A stretch of DNA of 64,000 bases from Pseudomonas antarctica (GTDB taxonomy: Bacteria; Pseudomonadota; Gammaproteobacteria; Pseudomonadales; Pseudomonadaceae), in assembly GCF_001647715.1 (NCBI RefSeq), contig NZ_CP015600.1, positions 1,426,001 to 1,490,000 on the forward strand, given 5' to 3'. The notes beneath the pieces were generated by a model. That model was given only the letters and a program-made list of their open reading frames with translations, did no database searches and was not told where the DNA came from. Positions 63,669 to 64,000 of this stretch are shown here, piece by piece. Position 1 is the stretch's first letter. Every line of letters begins with the position of its first letter. A program made the translations under genes and the position numbers.

Positions 63669-64000
63669 GCTGTTTGCCCTTGGGGGTTGAGTTCTAATTT
63701 GCGCTTATCTTTGGCGGCGACCACCTGAGAAACCAGGTGATCAAAGCCGATGGCGATCGCCTTGGCCGCATTGAATGCCGATTGAAGCGCGACCATGTCA
63801 GATGCGCCGGCGATGTCTGCTATCGCATCAACGAGCAGTTCCTTGGCGCGCGCTTCCGGGCTTACACCGGAATTGAGCCAGGCAAGAAGTTTGCTCCCAG
63901 TGCTCTCGTCGATAAGTTCAGGCTGCTCGAACAGCTTTGTCCGATCCTTGCTGGCCAAGGCGGTGTGCGCGTCGTGAGTCAGATCAAGGACAACTGTGAA
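63665..64000 (-). CDS. Phage protein, C-terminal part (start outside window)
   Basis: The frame is open to the window edge. A TTG at 63958 gives 97 aa, but in-frame codons continue upstream (THDAHTALASKDRTKLFEQ) without a stop, so the gene very likely starts beyond base 64000. The visible part is helical (LLVDAIADIAGASDMVALQSAFNAAKAIAIG). It sits directly before the exonuclease with an ATGA overlap, a place often taken by a recombination protein; identity not established. Confidence 0.65.
   Translation of the reverse strand, partial: FTVVLDLTHDAHTALASKDRTKLFEQPELIDESTGSKLLAWLNSGVSPEARAKELLVDAIADIAGASDMVALQSAFNAAKAIAIGFDHLVSQVVAAKDKRKLELNPQGQTA

Larger units (their letters stand above)
52867..64000. 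mobile_element. Prophage, integrase end (right end outside window)
   Basis: From the integrase onward the genes are phage type: integrase, excisionase, small overlapping early genes, ASCH-like protein, DnaQ-type exonuclease, moron-like reversed cassettes and a DGR. No structural, lysis or repressor genes are seen before the window ends. The left boundary is set between the YffB-like start and the integrase stop; the exact att core is not determinable without the right end. Confidence 0.85.

Overview
The window is a GC-rich Pseudomonas chromosome segment, most likely from the P. fluorescens group. I infer this from the wspABCDEFR-prfB-lysS gene order, the mexL/mexJK, rsmJ-tsaB-adk-ppc and csdA-csdE-dapD neighbourhoods, and several pairs of REP-type palindromes of the GCGGGCTTGC and GCTGGCTTGCCTGCG kinds. 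About 52.9 kb is core chromosome. The last 11.1 kb or more is the integrase-proximal part of a prophage that runs off the right edge.

Core, left to right: 3' end of kup; an Old Yellow Enzyme reductase; periplasmic-glucan protein OpgD (TAT signal); a DUF533 protein. Next comes the complete Wsp surface-sensing operon (receptor, two CheW-like couplers, methyltransferase, hybrid kinase, methylesterase and the diguanylate cyclase WspR, which has intact GGEEF and RxxD sites). prfB follows with its in-frame TGA and +1 frameshift site, then lysS and a TetR regulator. After these are an HExxxH/QEGLA putative metallopeptidase, envelope lipoproteins including an OmpA-type LptF homologue, ppc, adk, tsaB and several small conserved genes. 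Then come rsmJ, a repeat-rich 0.5 kb gap, a TetR repressor with operator-like palindromes divergent from an RND efflux pair (MexJK type), LysE, plsB, and a block of cold-shock gene, rlmA, dapE and the glucan synthase ndvB. The core ends with tcdA, csdE-csdA, dapD and an ArsC/Spx-like gene.

Prophage (about 52.87 kb to the end): tyrosine integrase, excisionase and a run of mostly minus-strand early genes (an ASCH-like protein, several unknowns, a DnaQ-type exonuclease). It is punctuated by plus-strand cassettes that look like morons. Two of these encode paralogous small proteins, and one of the two is flanked by 24-bp direct repeats.

The outstanding system is a complete diversity-generating retroelement (DGR) at about 57.98-61.46 kb on the minus strand. 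In transcription order it has a ribbon-helix-helix-like gene, two DUF1566-type variable proteins each ending in a variable repeat, an Avd-like four-helix accessory protein, one template repeat (TR), and a reverse transcriptase with IGNLSSQ and YVDD motifs. TR and both variable repeats align without gaps. VR1 differs from TR at 14 positions, 13 of them template adenines; VR2 differs at 14, all template adenines. Every changed codon changes the amino acid. One TR therefore appears to have diversified two targets, and the cassette sits in the phage early region beside integrase-side genes instead of beside a visible tail-fibre module.
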